Notes: generated by a model not told the origin, from the letters alone. A DNA stretch of 64,000 nucleotides from Chelatococcus sp. HY11 (GCF_018398335.1 NZ_JAHBRX010000001.1:930001-994000); one strand, 5' to 3'; positions 17,667 through 26,924 are shown, counted from the first letter of the stretch. Translations and numbers: made by a program.

Positions 17667-17937
17667 CTTTTTTTGCCCCCCGGCAAGATAAGAGCGGCCC
17701 TCTGACGCTCGCTGACGTGGCCCCCTTCGATATCGATCCATATGGCCCAATCTCGTCTTCCCGAACAAGCCCGTGCCGCCCTATCGCTCGCGTCTCATCG
17801 GCAGTCGAAAGCTCAAGATCGGCCAAAGAGATCTTTGCCAATCGGCGTATCTGGGGCACAAACGGTGAAAGGCGAGGCCGACAAGCCAATCAACACTCTG
17901 GCCAAGTCCGCTCGGCTCTCGAACCGGAGCATGTGAA

Positions 17938-19110
17938 ATGCCGCCCACGGGGATCGCCGCCTTTTCCTTCCACACCACCGCCTCGATCATTGTCGAGACC
18001 GGTAGCGCATCACGGCTTGGCGAAATTACGGCCGGTCGCCTCGGCCGGCGGGTGCTGCTCCTCACGGATGCTGGCATCCGCCAGTTGGGGCTGTGCGACG
18101 GCGCCGTTGCATCCCTGGGCGGGGCCGGGATCGATGTTCAGGTTTTCGACCGTGTCGAGGCGGACCCGTCACAGGCGACCGTCATGGCGGCCTGTGAGCT
18201 CGGCAGGGCCATGGGGGCGACCGGCGTCATCGGTTTCGGTGGCGGGTCATCGCTGGATGTCGCCAAGATGGTGGCGCTGCTTTTGGGATCGGAACAGCCG
18301 CTGGATGAAGTCTGGGGCGTGGGGAAGGCCCGTGGTCCCCGCCTGCCGCTGATCCTCGTGCCGACAACGGCGGGAACAGGGTCGGAAGTCACGCCGGTCG
18401 CCATCATCACGGTGGACGCAGACGAGAAGCGGGGCGTTTCGAGCGCTGTCCTGCTGCCCGATATCGCGGTATTGGACGCCGCTTTGACGTTTGGCCTGCC
18501 ACCCGCCATCACCGCCGCCACGGGCGTGGACGCGATGGTTCATGCGATCGAGGCCCATGCCTCCGCCAACCCCAACAACAATCCCCTGTCCCGGATGCTG
18601 GCGCGCGAAGCGCTGCGGCTCCTCGGTAGCCATATCGAGACGGCGGTGAAGAGCGGTGCTGACAGATCGGCGCGCGAGGGGATGCTGGTTGGTTCCATGC
18701 TGGCCGGGCAAGCTTTCGCCAATTCGCCCGTGGCGGCCGTCCATGCGCTAGCCTATCCGATCGGCGGGATCTTTCACATCCCCCACGGTCTGTCGAATGC
18801 GCTCGTTCTCACGGCCGTGTTGCGCTTCAATCTGCCTGTCGCCGCTGAAAGCTACGGGGAAATCGCGACCGATGCTTTCCCGCATCTGGCCGGAGTGCCA
18901 AAGCGCGGCCTCGCCGAGGCCTTCATCGCGGCACTCGATGATCTGACGGCTCGGCTCGACATGCCGCAGCGTCTGCGCGACATGCAGATCCCCCAAGAGG
19001 CTCTTCCCCGCCTCGCCGCGGAAGCGATGAAGCAGCAGCGGCTGCTGGTCAACAATCCGCGTCCCGTGACCGAGGCGGATGCACTGGCGATCTATAAGGA
19101 GGCCTGGTGA
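17938..19110 (+). CDS. Iron-containing (group III) alcohol dehydrogenase
   Basis: A 390-residue NAD(P)-dependent dehydrogenase. The nucleotide-binding GGGSSLDVAK and the phosphate loop PTTAGTGSEVTPVAII are intact, and the metal ligands are in TGVDAMVHAIEAHAS (Asp, His) and VHALAYPIGGIFHIPHGLSNAL (His, His). GGAG precedes the ATG. The next gene, a thioesterase, starts immediately after the stop codon, so the two form an operon. Given the partner, a role in short-chain or aromatic hydroxy-acid metabolism is plausible; maleylacetate reductase is a related alternative. Confidence 0.92.
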   Translation: MPPTGIAAFSFHTTASIIVETGSASRLGEITAGRLGRRVLLLTDAGIRQLGLCDGAVASLGGAGIDVQVFDRVEADPSQATVMAACELGRAMGATGVIGFGGGSSLDVAKMVALLLGSEQPLDEVWGVGKARGPRLPLILVPTTAGTGSEVTPVAIITVDADEKRGVSSAVLLPDIAVLDAALTFGLPPAITAATGVDAMVHAIEAHASANPNNNPLSRMLAREALRLLGSHIETAVKSGADRSAREGMLVGSMLAGQAFANSPVAAVHALAYPIGGIFHIPHGLSNALVLTAVLRFNLPVAAESYGEIATDAFPHLAGVPKRGLAEAFIAALDDLTARLDMPQRLRDMQIPQEALPRLAAEAMKQQRLLVNNPRPVTEADALAIYKEAW

Positions 19111-19560
19111 ATGCGCGTCCCGCCCTCACGACGTGCCGACTACCCTTATTTCCAGCGCCATACGACGCGCTGGGCTGACAACGACAGCTACGGCCATCTG
19201 AACAATGTCGTTCATTACATGCTGTTCGACACCACGGTGAACCAGTGGCTGATCGCCCAGTCGCTTCTCGATCCCGCTGAAAGCCCGGCTATCGGCTTCG
19301 TGGCGGAAACCGGCTGCCGCTATCTCAGCGAGATGAGCTATCCATCGGTGATCACCGCCGGGATGCGCGTGTCGCAGATCGGCCGGTCTTCGGTGCGATA
19401 CGAACTGGCGCTGTTTGCCGACGATAATGATGAAGCCGCAGCCGAAGGCTTCTTCGTGCATGTCTATGTCGACGCCGAAACCCATCGCCCCTGTCCGATA
19501 CCGGAGCCGACACGCGCCGCGATGGCCAGTATTCGGAAGAATAAGCTTGAGGATTTATAA
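19111..19560 (+). CDS. Acyl-CoA thioesterase, 4HBT hotdog family
   Basis: A 149-residue cytoplasmic hydrolase of acyl- or aryl-CoA esters. The 4-hydroxybenzoyl-CoA thioesterase/YbgC motif is visible at the N-terminus: RWADNDSYGHLNNVVHYMLFD, with the catalytic Asp in the RWxDxDxxGHxNN segment. AAGGAGG lies inside the end of the dehydrogenase gene, and the ATG directly abuts its TGA, so the pair is cotranslated. Length is typical. Confidence 0.9.
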   Translation: MRVPPSRRADYPYFQRHTTRWADNDSYGHLNNVVHYMLFDTTVNQWLIAQSLLDPAESPAIGFVAETGCRYLSEMSYPSVITAGMRVSQIGRSSVRYELALFADDNDEAAAEGFFVHVYVDAETHRPCPIPEPTRAAMASIRKNKLEDL

Positions 19561-19609
19561 GTAACTCGCGGATGCAGCGGCTTTCGGCCGGATGGAAAGC
19601 TGAGCCGCC

Positions 19610-19754
19610 GTCATTCCGGGGCCTCGCATCAGCGAGGAGCCCGGAATCCATGAACACAAGGCCTGACAAGACGACGCGTCGGACGGCCCTCTCTTGATTC
19701 ACCGTCGTGTTCATGGTTTCCGGGCTCGGGCCTTTCGGCCCGCCCCGGAATGAC
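19610..19754. repeat. 145-bp inverted-pair intergenic repeat (copy 1)
   Basis: Outer arms GTCATTCCGGGG (19610-19621) and CCCCGGAATGAC (19743-19754) are perfect inverses, and a second inner pair CCATGAACAC / GTGTTCATGG (about 19648-19657 and 19707-19716) is also perfect. Each half contains its own small hairpin (CTCGCatcaGCGAG; GGGCctttcGGCCC). A second element with the same outer arms is at 58175-58320. Both lie between convergent genes. This is a Rhizobiales-type palindromic intergenic element that could also terminate transcription from both sides. Confidence 0.8.
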
Positions 19755-19826
19755 GCGGTGGTTTCGTATAAAATCAGTATGAAAAAGCGCTTTTTGCCGG
19801 ACGTGGATTTTTTACAGGCACGATCC

Positions 19827-22800
19827 TTACCAGACCAACCGGAGGCCGCCCCGGAGCTGGTGGTTATCGTTTCCACCTCCCAGTTCGCCGTCATAACTGG
19901 CGAACAGCGAGGCGTTGTCGCCGAGTTTGGTTCCTGCTGAGAAGCCGACGAGGGCGCTGTCGCGCGGCACCGCCGCTCCCGAGACGACGAATGGCACCGC
20001 GGGCGCGGAGCTGAATGTCGCGGTCATCGGAACCACCCCGTCCGCGAACTCGTGCACCCACCCCAAGCGCAGATTGAGGTCCAGCGGCAGGCCGTGGCCT
20101 AGATCGAGGCTCGCCGCGAAATCGGCGCCAAGCGTGGTGCGAACCGATGTCATGTTCTGTGAGGCGACCGCCAGATTGAACGGGCTCAGCCCGGTCTCGA
20201 CGAAGCCGTCCTGGTCGTTGGTCGCGAGCTGAACGCGAGCAAACGGGGTGATCGCGTTCTTCGGGTTTCCACTCACGTTGAAGCGATAGCCCGTCTCGAC
20301 CTGGCCGAGAAACTGATTGGCGCTCGTGTCGCCGTTCGCAACACCGCCTGTGCCTGGAAAGGCGATGAAGCGCTCCAACTCGTTGCTGGCATTGGCATAG
20401 CCGGCCAACGCATCGGCGTAGAACGCCCCCTCCGTGAACGAGCCATGGAGCGCGACGCTCACCGCGCTGGTGGAACCGTCGCCGGAAAACCCGGTGACGG
20501 ATTGGGATCCGCCGACATAACCGCTGGCGACGCCGATCCGAAAACGGGGATCAGGGCGATAGTTCATGCCGAAAGCCGTTCCGCCAAGGGCATAAGAGAC
20601 GCTGGAAGCATTGTTGTTGCCGGCTATGCGACCGGTCGTGCCGATGGCGCTTGCCCAGGCGGCAAAGCGTGGTATCCCGTCAAGGCCCGCCTCACCAAGG
20701 GCGACGCTGCGGCCGTCACCGGCCCCCGCGCCCCGGTCCACCGCCATCTGGCGGCCCACGGCGTTCATGAAAAGCTGGCTGGCACGCAGGTTCACGATCC
20801 CGAGATCGGCATAGGGCTGGCCACTCAGAGCCTGCAGGGCCGGGGAGCCGAGGGCGGTCGGCACATTAGCCATGGCCGTGACGACGCCCCCGACATTGCC
20901 AGTGGCGGCGATGATGTCGAGCACGTTGCCGACCGCCTGCTGATTGGTCGTCTGACCCGCGACACGGAAGGCGTCAGGCTGCAGGGCCAGGGTTACATAG
21001 ATGTGCTCCCGATCGATGGAGACTTGCGGGGTAAGGAAACCGACGCCACCGGTGACTGCACCGAAGGAGACGGTGCCGCCGTCCTCCGTGGTGATGATCG
21101 TATAGCGCGTGTTGGGCACATAGATGCCAGCCTCCGGAAGGATGGCGAGCGTGCCGGCGTTGATGGCGACCTTGTGGCCGGCGCCCCGGACGCTGACGCG
21201 GTCGCTGTCGCCCCGGTCGTTCACCTCGACACCGAGCGTGCCGGCGTTGAAGGTGAAGTTTCCGTTGACCGTCAGATGGCCGATCGAGTTGCCCGGCTTG
21301 ACGGTGCCGCCATTGTTGGTGATGTCGCCCGTGACGTTGCCGGCGCCGCTCAGCGTCCCGCCAGGGTTCACCGTCACACTGCTGGTGAGGTGACCGTTGA
21401 CGGCGAGGTCGCCGCCGCTGACGGTCGTGCCGCCACCGATACTCGCCGTACCGGAGAGATTGAGCTTGCCCGGTCCATCCTTGAGGAGCGAGCCGGAGCC
21501 GCTGATGTCGCCGCTCCAGATGAGCGGGGCGCCGCTCACGATGATGCCGGTGTTGCCGAGCAGCGTCAGCGAGCGGTCCGCTGTGATGCTGGCGGCGCCC
21601 GGCGCCGTGCGCAGGCGGGCATTGTCGAGCGTCACCGCCGTGCCGGCCGTGCCGAGACTGCCGTTGGACGTGATCTGCAGGGTGCCGCTCGAAACCTTCG
21701 TGCCGCCGGAGTACGAATTGGCGCCGCTCAGTTCCAATGTGCCCGGGCCATCGACGACCAAGGCGCCCGTTCCGCCGATCTGACCCGTCCAGCTCACGAG
21801 CGCGTTCGGGTTTGACGCATTCGTTCCAATGTAAATCGCGCCGAGGTCGGTGATGGCCATCGGCCGGTTGAAGGCCTGGCCGTCGGCTGAGGCGACGCCG
21901 ATCGTGCCGTTGTTCAGGCTCACACCGGTGCCGGCCGCCCCAAGGCTCGCATCACTGCTGACCAGCAAAGTGCCGCCGTTGATCGCCGTGCCGCCGGAAT
22001 ACGTGCTTGCTCCGCCGAGCATGGACGTGCCGCCGCCGGTCTTCACGAGGGACCAGCTGCCGCTGCCGAAGTCGCCGCTGTACCGGTTCTTGATGCCATT
22101 CACGTCATCGATGGCGTCGTTGATGACCTGTGTCTGGCCGGCTCCGGGGGCGAGCACCAGCGCGCCGTTCCCGTAGAGAAAAATGCCGGATCCGGCCGCG
22201 GCGCCGGGCTCGGCCTCGACCTGCTCCCCGCCGCGACCAGCGCTTCCGCCATGCGTGGCATTCCCGGATAGCCGAAGGGCGCCCGCGAGGGTGAGGGTGC
22301 CGCCGTCCTGGATGAAGATCGCGCCACCAGCGCCGCCACCACCGCCGCCACCGGCGCTGGCAGAACTCAGGGAGCCGATACCGCTCGCGCCGCCGAGGAG
22401 GCCGCCCATCGCCCAGTTGAAGGTGTTACCGCCGCCGCCGCCGCCAAATCCGCCGGTTCCGCCGCCCGCAAGAAGTCCCGAGCCGCCACCGCCGCCAAAC
22501 CCGCCATTGGCGCCGCCGATCTGGCTGGAGCCACCGTTCCCGCCGCCGCCCTGGCCACCGGCACCACCCGTCCAGCCGGGCGTACCGCCGTTCCCCCCAT
22601 CGGCGCCGCTTGGCCAATAGCCGCCGCCGCCGCCCGAGCCGATCTGATCGCTGACGGTCAAATTGCCGCCACTGCCGCCGCGCGCCACGTTGTTCTCGAG
22701 CGTGACGTTCGTCACGGTCACCTGGGCGCCGGTGGCAACAAACAGCGCGCCGCCGAGGCCTGCGCCGCCACCGCCGCCGCCATCGCCGTTGCCGCCGTTG

Positions 22801-23228
22801 CCCCCTCGCGCGACCGCCTTCGTGATGGCCAGATCATTGACCGCGACTTTGCCCTGTTCGACGAACAGACCGCGATACTGGCCGGCGCCCGAGAGCGAGA
22901 AGTTCCCGCCATTGACGATCAGATCGCGCTGGATGACCGGCAGATTGCTACTGAGGGTGATGTCGTTCTTGAAGGTGATGGTGTCGTTGTTCGCCGCGCT
23001 TGAGATCGCCTGCCTGAGCTCCGCGTCGTTGCCGACATCGAAATTCGCGGCTTCCACCGAAAGCGGCAGACACGACAGGCCCGTGGCGATGGCAATGGTA
23101 AGGGCGGGGGCGACTGTTCCACGCGTGGCTCTCGACGAAAGGCACGTCTCGTCCATGAAGCGCGCTGCCAAATGAGGGCGCTTCGCCAGACGGGTGCTTC
23201 CCGCGGCGGACCGATCAGCAATCGGCAT
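19827..23228 (-). CDS. Autotransporter (type Va) with beta-helix passenger
   Basis: A 1133-residue surface protein. An extended signal region (hydrophobic TIAIATGLSCLPLSVEA, cleaved near residue 60) is followed by a beta-helical passenger. Residues about 135-330 are extremely Gly-rich (runs such as GGNGGNGDGGGGGGAGLGG). Residues 390-600 hold autotransporter-associated strand repeats: LGGASTYSGGTAINGGTLLV and LSGANSYSGGTKVSSGTLQI. The last ~270 residues form the outer-membrane beta-barrel and end in RGGLRLVW, an aromatic C-terminus used for barrel insertion. No protease triad is seen, so an adhesin role is likely. Start: ATG at 23228 after AGGAT; an ATG at 23156 is an alternative. Confidence 0.92.
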   Translation of the reverse strand: MPIADRSAAGSTRLAKRPHLAARFMDETCLSSRATRGTVAPALTIAIATGLSCLPLSVEAANFDVGNDAELRQAISSAANNDTITFKNDITLSSNLPVIQRDLIVNGGNFSLSGAGQYRGLFVEQGKVAVNDLAITKAVARGGNGGNGDGGGGGGAGLGGALFVATGAQVTVTNVTLENNVARGGSGGNLTVSDQIGSGGGGGYWPSGADGGNGGTPGWTGGAGGQGGGGNGGSSQIGGANGGFGGGGGSGLLAGGGTGGFGGGGGGNTFNWAMGGLLGGASGIGSLSSASAGGGGGGGAGGAIFIQDGGTLTLAGALRLSGNATHGGSAGRGGEQVEAEPGAAAGSGIFLYGNGALVLAPGAGQTQVINDAIDDVNGIKNRYSGDFGSGSWSLVKTGGGTSMLGGASTYSGGTAINGGTLLVSSDASLGAAGTGVSLNNGTIGVASADGQAFNRPMAITDLGAIYIGTNASNPNALVSWTGQIGGTGALVVDGPGTLELSGANSYSGGTKVSSGTLQITSNGSLGTAGTAVTLDNARLRTAPGAASITADRSLTLLGNTGIIVSGAPLIWSGDISGSGSLLKDGPGKLNLSGTASIGGGTTVSGGDLAVNGHLTSSVTVNPGGTLSGAGNVTGDITNNGGTVKPGNSIGHLTVNGNFTFNAGTLGVEVNDRGDSDRVSVRGAGHKVAINAGTLAILPEAGIYVPNTRYTIITTEDGGTVSFGAVTGGVGFLTPQVSIDREHIYVTLALQPDAFRVAGQTTNQQAVGNVLDIIAATGNVGGVVTAMANVPTALGSPALQALSGQPYADLGIVNLRASQLFMNAVGRQMAVDRGAGAGDGRSVALGEAGLDGIPRFAAWASAIGTTGRIAGNNNASSVSYALGGTAFGMNYRPDPRFRIGVASGYVGGSQSVTGFSGDGSTSAVSVALHGSFTEGAFYADALAGYANASNELERFIAFPGTGGVANGDTSANQFLGQVETGYRFNVSGNPKNAITPFARVQLATNDQDGFVETGLSPFNLAVASQNMTSVRTTLGADFAASLDLGHGLPLDLNLRLGWVHEFADGVVPMTATFSSAPAVPFVVSGAAVPRDSALVGFSAGTKLGDNASLFASYDGELGGGNDNHQLRGGLRLVW

Positions 23229-23569
23229 GGGGTTGGATCCTGCGTCAAAATGGAAGAAGGGATAGGCGGCGTTTATCTCCGATCGTCAGCGCAGCCTTGC
23301 GTGCACCAAAACCCGCAAGTGGCCGATCGCCGCGCCCGTACATGGATTCTTCCAAGGACTCATGAGTTCCCCCCGCCATCGCTACCGCTCGTTTTCCAAG
23401 ATCGAGCGGCTCACAATCCTGATTGTGTTCTTGCCCCGTTCAGATTGAGAGTAGGCTAAGCCTTTGCGCCCGGCTATCGCGATATGTGCGACTTTTGGTA
23501 TCCAGCAACCAATCAATCGGCTCGGCAATTCTGCGAGCGTGGCATGTCCAAACGGAACGGATAGGCCTA
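23229..23569. other. 341-bp intergenic region upstream of the autotransporter
   Basis: I see no gene. It should contain the autotransporter promoter on the minus strand and the 3' end of the small membrane-protein transcript; no strong hairpin or repeat stands out. Confidence 0.5.
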
Positions 23570-23704
23570 GAGAAACTCATAGGCCGCGAAGAGCGCGAGG
23601 CCGATGAGAACGGCGATCGTGACTTTTGACAGCAGGATCTTTCCGGCGATCCCCATCCATGTCCGTTCAGGATACTCGTAATCATCATTCGGTATGTGGC
23701 GCAT
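23570..23704 (-). CDS. Small single-span membrane protein (about 45 aa)
   Basis: Reading from an ATG at 23704 gives a protein beginning MRHIPNDDYEYPERTWMGIAGK and ending in a single hydrophobic helix (ILLSKVTIAVLIGLALFAAYEFL). A GGAG motif lies 7 nt upstream. The acidic/aromatic head and one C-terminal transmembrane helix are typical of small membrane proteins, and the frame extends further upstream only with Arg-rich sequence. The stop lies at about 23567-23569. Function unknown. Confidence 0.6.
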
Positions 23705-24080
23705 GGGGCGTCTCCGCTTTGTCCTGAGCAACAAGCATAGAACATCCCGTGGAAAAAGCGCAGCGACGAGGATCATACCCGCCAAGGCCTTATCAGTACC
23801 AACCGGACCGTCGCGGTAGCCGCAAGATTGGGATCGATCGCCTAGAAGTGGGACGCTGCGCCCATCTCACAGGCACCTCAAAGGGATAAAAGAGCCACAG
23901 CGTGTGTCGTCCTGTGGTGGCGTGCATCTGTCGTGCGGATGCCCGCTGCGCTGACACGCGTCCACGAAGCTTCTGCCACTTGGGCCGCAGGGCGGCTCGC
24001 CAAGATCATGAACCTGACTATCCCATGATGAGAAGAAGAGTGGGCTGAGGCAAGCGTTTTCACGGAGTAAGAGGTCTCAA
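23705..24080. other. 376-bp intergenic region
   Basis: No gene is supported. It separates the divergently transcribed small membrane protein and the exported-protein gene at 24081 and presumably holds both promoters. AAGAGGT just before 24081 is the only clear translation signal. Confidence 0.5.
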
Positions 24081-24674
24081 ATGTCAGTCTCGCGTCGCAC
24101 TGCGCTTGCAGTGTTTCTGTCCGGTGCCATTCTTGTTCCCGCGGCCGGCTTCGTCGGCCCGGCCATGGCGCAGGCCATCTCCGTTCGCGGTCTTGGTCCG
24201 ACCACCGTCCAAACCGAACGCGTGCGCGTGGTTTCCGTCGATCGTGGTACCCGGAACGTGGTCGTGGAACGGGGTGGCCGCCAGTGGCGGATAACCGTGC
24301 CGGCCGCTTTCGGCAGCCTGGCTGCTTTGCGCCGTCGTGATCGTCTCGATATCAACCGAGTCGAAAGTGCGATCGTCGCCGTTACGCGCGCCGCGCCCGG
24401 TGCAAGGCCGGATGTCTTCCTGACCGAGACCGCCAACAACGGGACTTTCGATAATCTGCCCGCGCGCTGGGTGGTCCGCAGCGTGACCGTGACCGCCGAG
24501 TTCACGCGTCTCGATGGTGGGGTCGTGCACTATATCGGGCCGGAGGGGGCACGCACCATCCGCGTCGTCGATCCGACCGTAATCACCGCGCTGAGCACCT
24601 TGCGCCGCGGCGACATGATCAATCTGGTCTTTACGGAGGCTACGCAGATCGTGCTCACGCCCCGTCGTCTCTGA
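24081..24674 (+). CDS. Exported protein of unknown function
   Basis: A 197-residue secreted protein with a signal peptide (SRRTALAVFLSGAILVPAAGFVGPAMAQ). The mature part is beta-rich with two similar halves: VRVVSVDRGTRNVVVERGGRQWRITVPAAFGSLAALRRRDRLDIN and, later, VRSVTVTAEFTRLDGGVVHYIGPEGARTIRVVD...ITALSTLRRGDMINLVFTEA. Both halves follow a beta-(x)-GG-x-(R/T)-(T/R)-I-x-V-x-x-(A)-L-xx-L-RRxD pattern, suggesting an internal duplication of an approximately 75-residue module. I do not recognise the family. AAGAGGT precedes the ATG. Confidence 0.72.
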   Translation: MSVSRRTALAVFLSGAILVPAAGFVGPAMAQAISVRGLGPTTVQTERVRVVSVDRGTRNVVVERGGRQWRITVPAAFGSLAALRRRDRLDINRVESAIVAVTRAAPGARPDVFLTETANNGTFDNLPARWVVRSVTVTAEFTRLDGGVVHYIGPEGARTIRVVDPTVITALSTLRRGDMINLVFTEATQIVLTPRRL

Positions 24675-24694
24675 CGCTCCCGCATGGAGAGCTG

Positions 24695-24731
24695 GGAAAC
24701 TCCGGCCGCTTGTGCAGGGGCCGGAGTTTCC
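24695..24731. terminator. Strong bidirectional hairpin between convergent genes
   Basis: GGAAACTCCGGCC (24695-24707) and GGCCGGAGTTTCC (24719-24731) form a perfect 13-bp stem with an 11-nt loop. It lies 20 bp after the stop of the exported-protein gene and 43 bp beyond the stop of the convergent lipoprotein gene. No T-run is present, but stem strength and place argue for a two-way terminator. Confidence 0.7.
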
Positions 24732-24774
24732 GCGCGATCCTGGCGAGAGCAGGCTCACGCACATCGATTCGCTC

Positions 24775-25035
24775 TCAGCATTCCTGATAGCGGCGGCCGC
24801 GGTAGACATAGCTGCGGCAGGTGGGGGTCGTTGCGTTGCCGACGATGGCGCCGCCAACACCGCCAATGGCCGCGCCGGCGAGAGCGCCGCCCGCCGTGCC
24901 CGACGCAAGGCCGCCAACGAGCGCGCCAGCACCGGCGCCGATGGCGGCGCCGCCGATGGTCCGGTCGGTGCGGTCATTGGGGTTGCAGGCGGCCAGTCCA
25001 ACGGCGATCAGGCCGAGGGCGATGAAACGCTTCAT
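24775..25035 (-). CDS. Glycine-zipper lipoprotein
   Basis: An 86-residue lipoprotein. The ATG at 25035, preceded by AGGAG, gives MKRFIALGLIAVGLAACNPND with a clear lipobox (GLAAC). The middle is a glycine-zipper: GGAAIGAGAGALVGGLASGTAGGALAGAAIGGVGGAIVG, a pattern used for helix packing in or against membranes. It ends in RSYVYRGRRYQEC. Relatives are abundant outer-membrane-associated lipoproteins in Rhizobiales; a role in envelope integrity is inferred. Confidence 0.85.
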   Translation of the reverse strand: MKRFIALGLIAVGLAACNPNDRTDRTIGGAAIGAGAGALVGGLASGTAGGALAGAAIGGVGGAIVGNATTPTCRSYVYRGRRYQEC

Positions 25036-25400
25036 GTCATATCTCCTAGCTGACGTGATATGAGCACGAATTATCATGATTTTTTGGTAGTGAGAATGCG
25101 GAATTTTCGTTTCATGGCAGGGTCGAAAAGTTAAATTTATGTACGTGGCCGTTTTTTATTTGCTTTTATAGCAACGGTCCTGTGATTCTCTTGGTATATG
25201 CGCGCCGGCCTGCCGGGCTTGTTCGGATCGATCCTAGAAGAGGTGACGGCCTGGGCCGTCCAAGCGAGTCCGACTTGCGCGGTGAAGCGCGCGATAACTG
25301 GCCTTGCCACTGGCGCGTCCATGACATAGGCCGTCCTTGAGGCAGGGCTCACATTCCCCGCCGACGTTTACTTGCAGATCGATCCCTGAAGGTCTTCCGC
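25036..25400. other. 365-bp intergenic region, partly AT-rich
   Basis: An AT-rich patch (25070-25175) sits upstream of the lipoprotein gene and likely holds its promoter. No gene is supported; a 71-codon minus-strand frame here has a low-complexity, basic composition. GAAGGTC before 25401 serves the next gene. Confidence 0.5.
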
Positions 25401-26882
25401 ATGCTCGGTTTTATCGGCAAGACGCTGAAGCGCGGAGCCATTGTGCTCGTGATCGTCGCGGCGTCGCTCTTCGGCCTGCGCGTCTACGACATCCAGCGAG
25501 GACCGCCGCTCGAGCCCTGGCATACCTTCGTGCCCCACGAGTTGTCGATCAAGGAGCTCGATCGCGCTGACTGGACGGGATATCTGAAGGCGGAAAATGA
25601 TATCTTTTCCGCAGTGCGGACCGAGGTGACGCAGAAGCTGCCGGCCCGGGATCGGGTTCCGGTAAATCGCTATTTCGACGGCAGCGCCATCCATCCCGCG
25701 CATTTCAAGCAGGACTGGAACCGCTCCTTCATCCTGGAGCCGGATGGCGAGCCGGTCGGCGTCGCCGTTTTTCTCCACGGCCTGACGGATTCGCCCTATA
25801 GCCTGCTCCATCTCGCGCGCCACTACCGCGACCGTGGCTTCCTGGCGATCGCCATACGCCTGCCGGGCCATGGCACGGTCCCCGCCGGGCTGACCGAGAT
25901 CGATTGGGAGGACTGGCTCGCCGCGACGCGTCTCGCGGTCCGGGAGGCGAGGGCGCGGGTCGGTGCGCCCGCGCCGCTTCATCTCGTCGGCTATTCGAAT
26001 GGCGGCGCGCTGGCCGTGATGTATGCGCTCGAAGCCCTGGAGAACAAGGAACTGGCGCGGCCAGACCGGGTCGTCCTGCTGTCGCCGATGATCGGTGTGA
26101 CGGCTTTCGCGCGTTTCGCCGGACTGGCGGGCCTGCCGGCTATCCTGCCGGCCTTCGCCAAGGCGGCTTGGCTTAGCGTGCTGCCCGAGTTCAACCCCTT
26201 CAAGTACAACTCGTTTCCGGTGAACGGCGCGCGTCAGTCGCATCTGCTGAGCACCGCCGTGCAGCGCAGCGTGCAGCGGCTCGCGCGTGAGAACCGGCTG
26301 GCGGATCTAGCCCCCATCCTGACGTTCCAGTCAGTGGTGGATTTCACGGTGAGCACGCGCGCGATCGTCGCTTCGCTCTATGCCCATCTGCCCGCGAACG
26401 GCAGCGAGTTCGTGCTGTTCGATCTCAATCGGGCGACCAAGCTCGGGCCGCTTCTGAGCCCCGCCTCGGAAACGGTGGTGACCCGCCTTCTGCCGCCGTC
26501 AACCCGCAATTACCGCGTCTCGATCATCACCAATGCGAATGAGGATCAGCGCGAGGTTGTCGAGCGGGTGACGGAAGCGGGCTCAGTCGATGAGAAGGTT
26601 CGGGAGCTCGGCCTGTCCTATCCCCCTGACGTGTTCTCGCTGTCCCATATCGCGCTGCCCTTCCCGCTCACCGACTCGCTCTATGGATTGCAGCCCGATC
26701 CGGCCGAGGATTTCGGCATACGGCTCGGTGCGATCGCGGCCCATGGCGAGCGCGGGACGCTCATCATGGATCTCGACACGCTCCTGCGGATGTCGTCGAA
26801 CCCCTTCTTTCCCTATGTGATCGACCGGGTCGACCAGGTGATCCGGGAACCGTCGAAAAGGGCGGCGTCCACGACGCGATAG
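25401..26882 (+). CDS. Membrane-anchored alpha/beta hydrolase
   Basis: A 493-residue hydrolase with an N-terminal membrane anchor (KRGAIVLVIVAASLFGLRVYDI) and the rest facing the periplasm. The fold is marked by the oxyanion segment VAVFLHGLTDSPYSLLHLA and the nucleophile elbow LVGYSNGGALAVMYALE (Gly-x-Ser-x-Gly with Asn). Later segments (LLSPMIGVTAF; DLNRATKLGPLLSP; LSHIALPFPLTDSLYG with a candidate catalytic His) complete the domain. The C-terminal 150 residues are longer than in simple serine-hydrolases. It is an esterase, lipase or thioesterase of unknown substrate. It converges with the Mrp-type operon. Confidence 0.82.
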   Translation: MLGFIGKTLKRGAIVLVIVAASLFGLRVYDIQRGPPLEPWHTFVPHELSIKELDRADWTGYLKAENDIFSAVRTEVTQKLPARDRVPVNRYFDGSAIHPAHFKQDWNRSFILEPDGEPVGVAVFLHGLTDSPYSLLHLARHYRDRGFLAIAIRLPGHGTVPAGLTEIDWEDWLAATRLAVREARARVGAPAPLHLVGYSNGGALAVMYALEALENKELARPDRVVLLSPMIGVTAFARFAGLAGLPAILPAFAKAAWLSVLPEFNPFKYNSFPVNGARQSHLLSTAVQRSVQRLARENRLADLAPILTFQSVVDFTVSTRAIVASLYAHLPANGSEFVLFDLNRATKLGPLLSPASETVVTRLLPPSTRNYRVSIITNANEDQREVVERVTEAGSVDEKVRELGLSYPPDVFSLSHIALPFPLTDSLYGLQPDPAEDFGIRLGAIAAHGERGTLIMDLDTLLRMSSNPFFPYVIDRVDQVIREPSKRAASTTR

Positions 26883-26924
26883 GGCCAGAGCTGCGGGCGC
26901 TTGCTCGCCAGCGGCCTCAGGGAT

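Noticed and set aside
19707-19940. 77-codon plus-strand frame at the repeat
   Set aside because: It lies across the palindromic repeat and the autotransporter 3' end; coding is unlikely.
20445-21815. 456-codon plus-strand frame opposite the autotransporter
   Set aside because: Shadow of the repetitive autotransporter sequence; composition is low-complexity.
25137-25352. 71-codon minus-strand frame
   Set aside because: Basic low-complexity product in an intergenic region, no ribosome site.
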